The notes beneath the pieces were generated by a model. It saw nothing but the letters and a program-made list of their open reading frames with translations, was not told the DNA's origin and made no database searches. This document shows positions 63,756-64,000 of a stretch of 64,000 bases of DNA, piece by piece; position 1 is the first letter of the stretch; the number at the start of each line of letters is the position of its first letter. The translations under genes were made by a program, and so were the position numbers. Origin of the DNA: Pontibacter coccineus (GTDB taxonomy: Bacteria; Bacteroidota; Bacteroidia; Cytophagales; Hymenobacteraceae); contig NZ_JAUOTN010000004.1 of NCBI RefSeq assembly GCF_030546575.1, forward strand, positions 124,001-188,000. Reading direction: 5' to 3'.

Positions 63756-64000
63756 CTAGCTTTCTTTCAGCGTGATGGTGCGCGTTACCGTGTTGTAAGG
63801 ACCAGGTATAACGGCGCCGGCGTTGTTGATCAGTTCCAGCTTGATGGTAGTCTCACCCATTGGCAAGCCTTCGATGATGTGCGGCATCCACTTGTCGAGG
63901 ATAAACTCGTTGCCATTGATCGTAGCACGCACCTTGTTACCGGTAGTCGACAGGTCGGTGTTCACCAGGTAGAAGTCCAGCATGATGCGGCGGGTGTCGC
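63756..64000 (-). CDS. Secreted or periplasmic protein of unknown function, C-terminal part
   Basis: About 80 codons up to the stop; the frame continues to the window edge (DTRRIMLDFYLVNTDLS), so the start is outside. The visible part is a beta-sandwich-like domain with NKVRATINGNEFILDKW, IEGLPMGETTIKLELI and PGPYNTVTRTITLK. The residue pattern recalls Bacteroidota proteins annotated as phosphopeptide-binding, but I am not sure of that. It has its own terminator. Confidence 0.6.
   Translation of the reverse strand, partial: DTRRIMLDFYLVNTDLSTTGNKVRATINGNEFILDKWMPHIIEGLPMGETTIKLELINNAGAVIPGPYNTVTRTITLKES

Noticed and set aside
63565..63775. Two overlapping forward open frames near the right end
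   Set aside because: Both run through a strong terminator hairpin into the opposite-strand gene; no protein pattern.

Overview
The window looks like a chromosomal segment of a Bacteroidota bacterium, most likely a Cytophagales member of the Hymenobacteraceae (Pontibacter-like). The basis is: promoters of the Bacteroidota type (TAnnTTTG at -7, TTTG at about -33); few Shine-Dalgarno sites; families typical of the phylum (DUF2795, DUF4249 with a TonB receptor, DUF4142, DUF4168, PAP2-like proteins, OmpP1/FadL proteins, FloA); and a very frequent GGTATA/TATACC word. No rRNA, tRNA, CRISPR array, insertion sequence or prophage was recognised.

Layout. 1-1 kb: 3' end of a serine-hydrolase gene. 1-1.9 kb: AT-rich gap holding two related tiny membrane-peptide genes too short for ordinary gene calling. 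2-11.6 kb: housekeeping genes (ettA, DUF349, DUF2795, an orphan ABC ATPase, ispD, a Vat-like acetyltransferase, queA, a MacB-like permease, a LOG protein). 11.7-17.6 kb: operon of TonB receptor, DUF4249 lipoprotein and a macroglobulin-like protein carrying a plug-like segment. 17.8-24.7 kb: tandem DUF202 genes, uvrA, tandem DUF4142 lipoproteins, two envelope proteins. 24.9-32.5 kb: enoyl-CoA hydratase, PAP2-like protein, rpoN, asnS and secreted proteins. 32.8-35.5 kb: two paralogous beta-barrel proteins, with a third member at 46-47.1 kb.

35.7-51.6 kb is the metabolic core. It holds kynurenine 3-monooxygenase, kynureninase, 3-hydroxyanthranilate dioxygenase, ACMS decarboxylase, an SDR and an aminomuconate-semialdehyde-type dehydrogenase. 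Together these would carry kynurenine through 3-hydroxyanthranilate and 2-aminomuconate semialdehyde to 2-aminomuconate. An AlkB-like gene, an alanine/sodium symporter and an osmotic cassette (two MscS-type channels around a CPA2 antiporter) are interleaved. The first steps (tryptophan dioxygenase, formamidase) are not in the window.

51.7-64 kb: a chloride-channel gene broken by a frameshift, a stand-alone RelA/SpoT synthetase, an NTF2-like protein, a DPP-IV-type peptidase, an OmpP1/FadL porin, a Tyr-rich repeat lipoprotein, proS, an nfeD-floA operon, and the 3' end of a secreted protein that runs off the window.

The points most worth a second look are the tiny membrane-peptide pair, the over-represented AGGTATACCT palindrome, the receptor/lipoprotein/macroglobulin operon, the Vat-like gene, and the three-member beta-barrel family.
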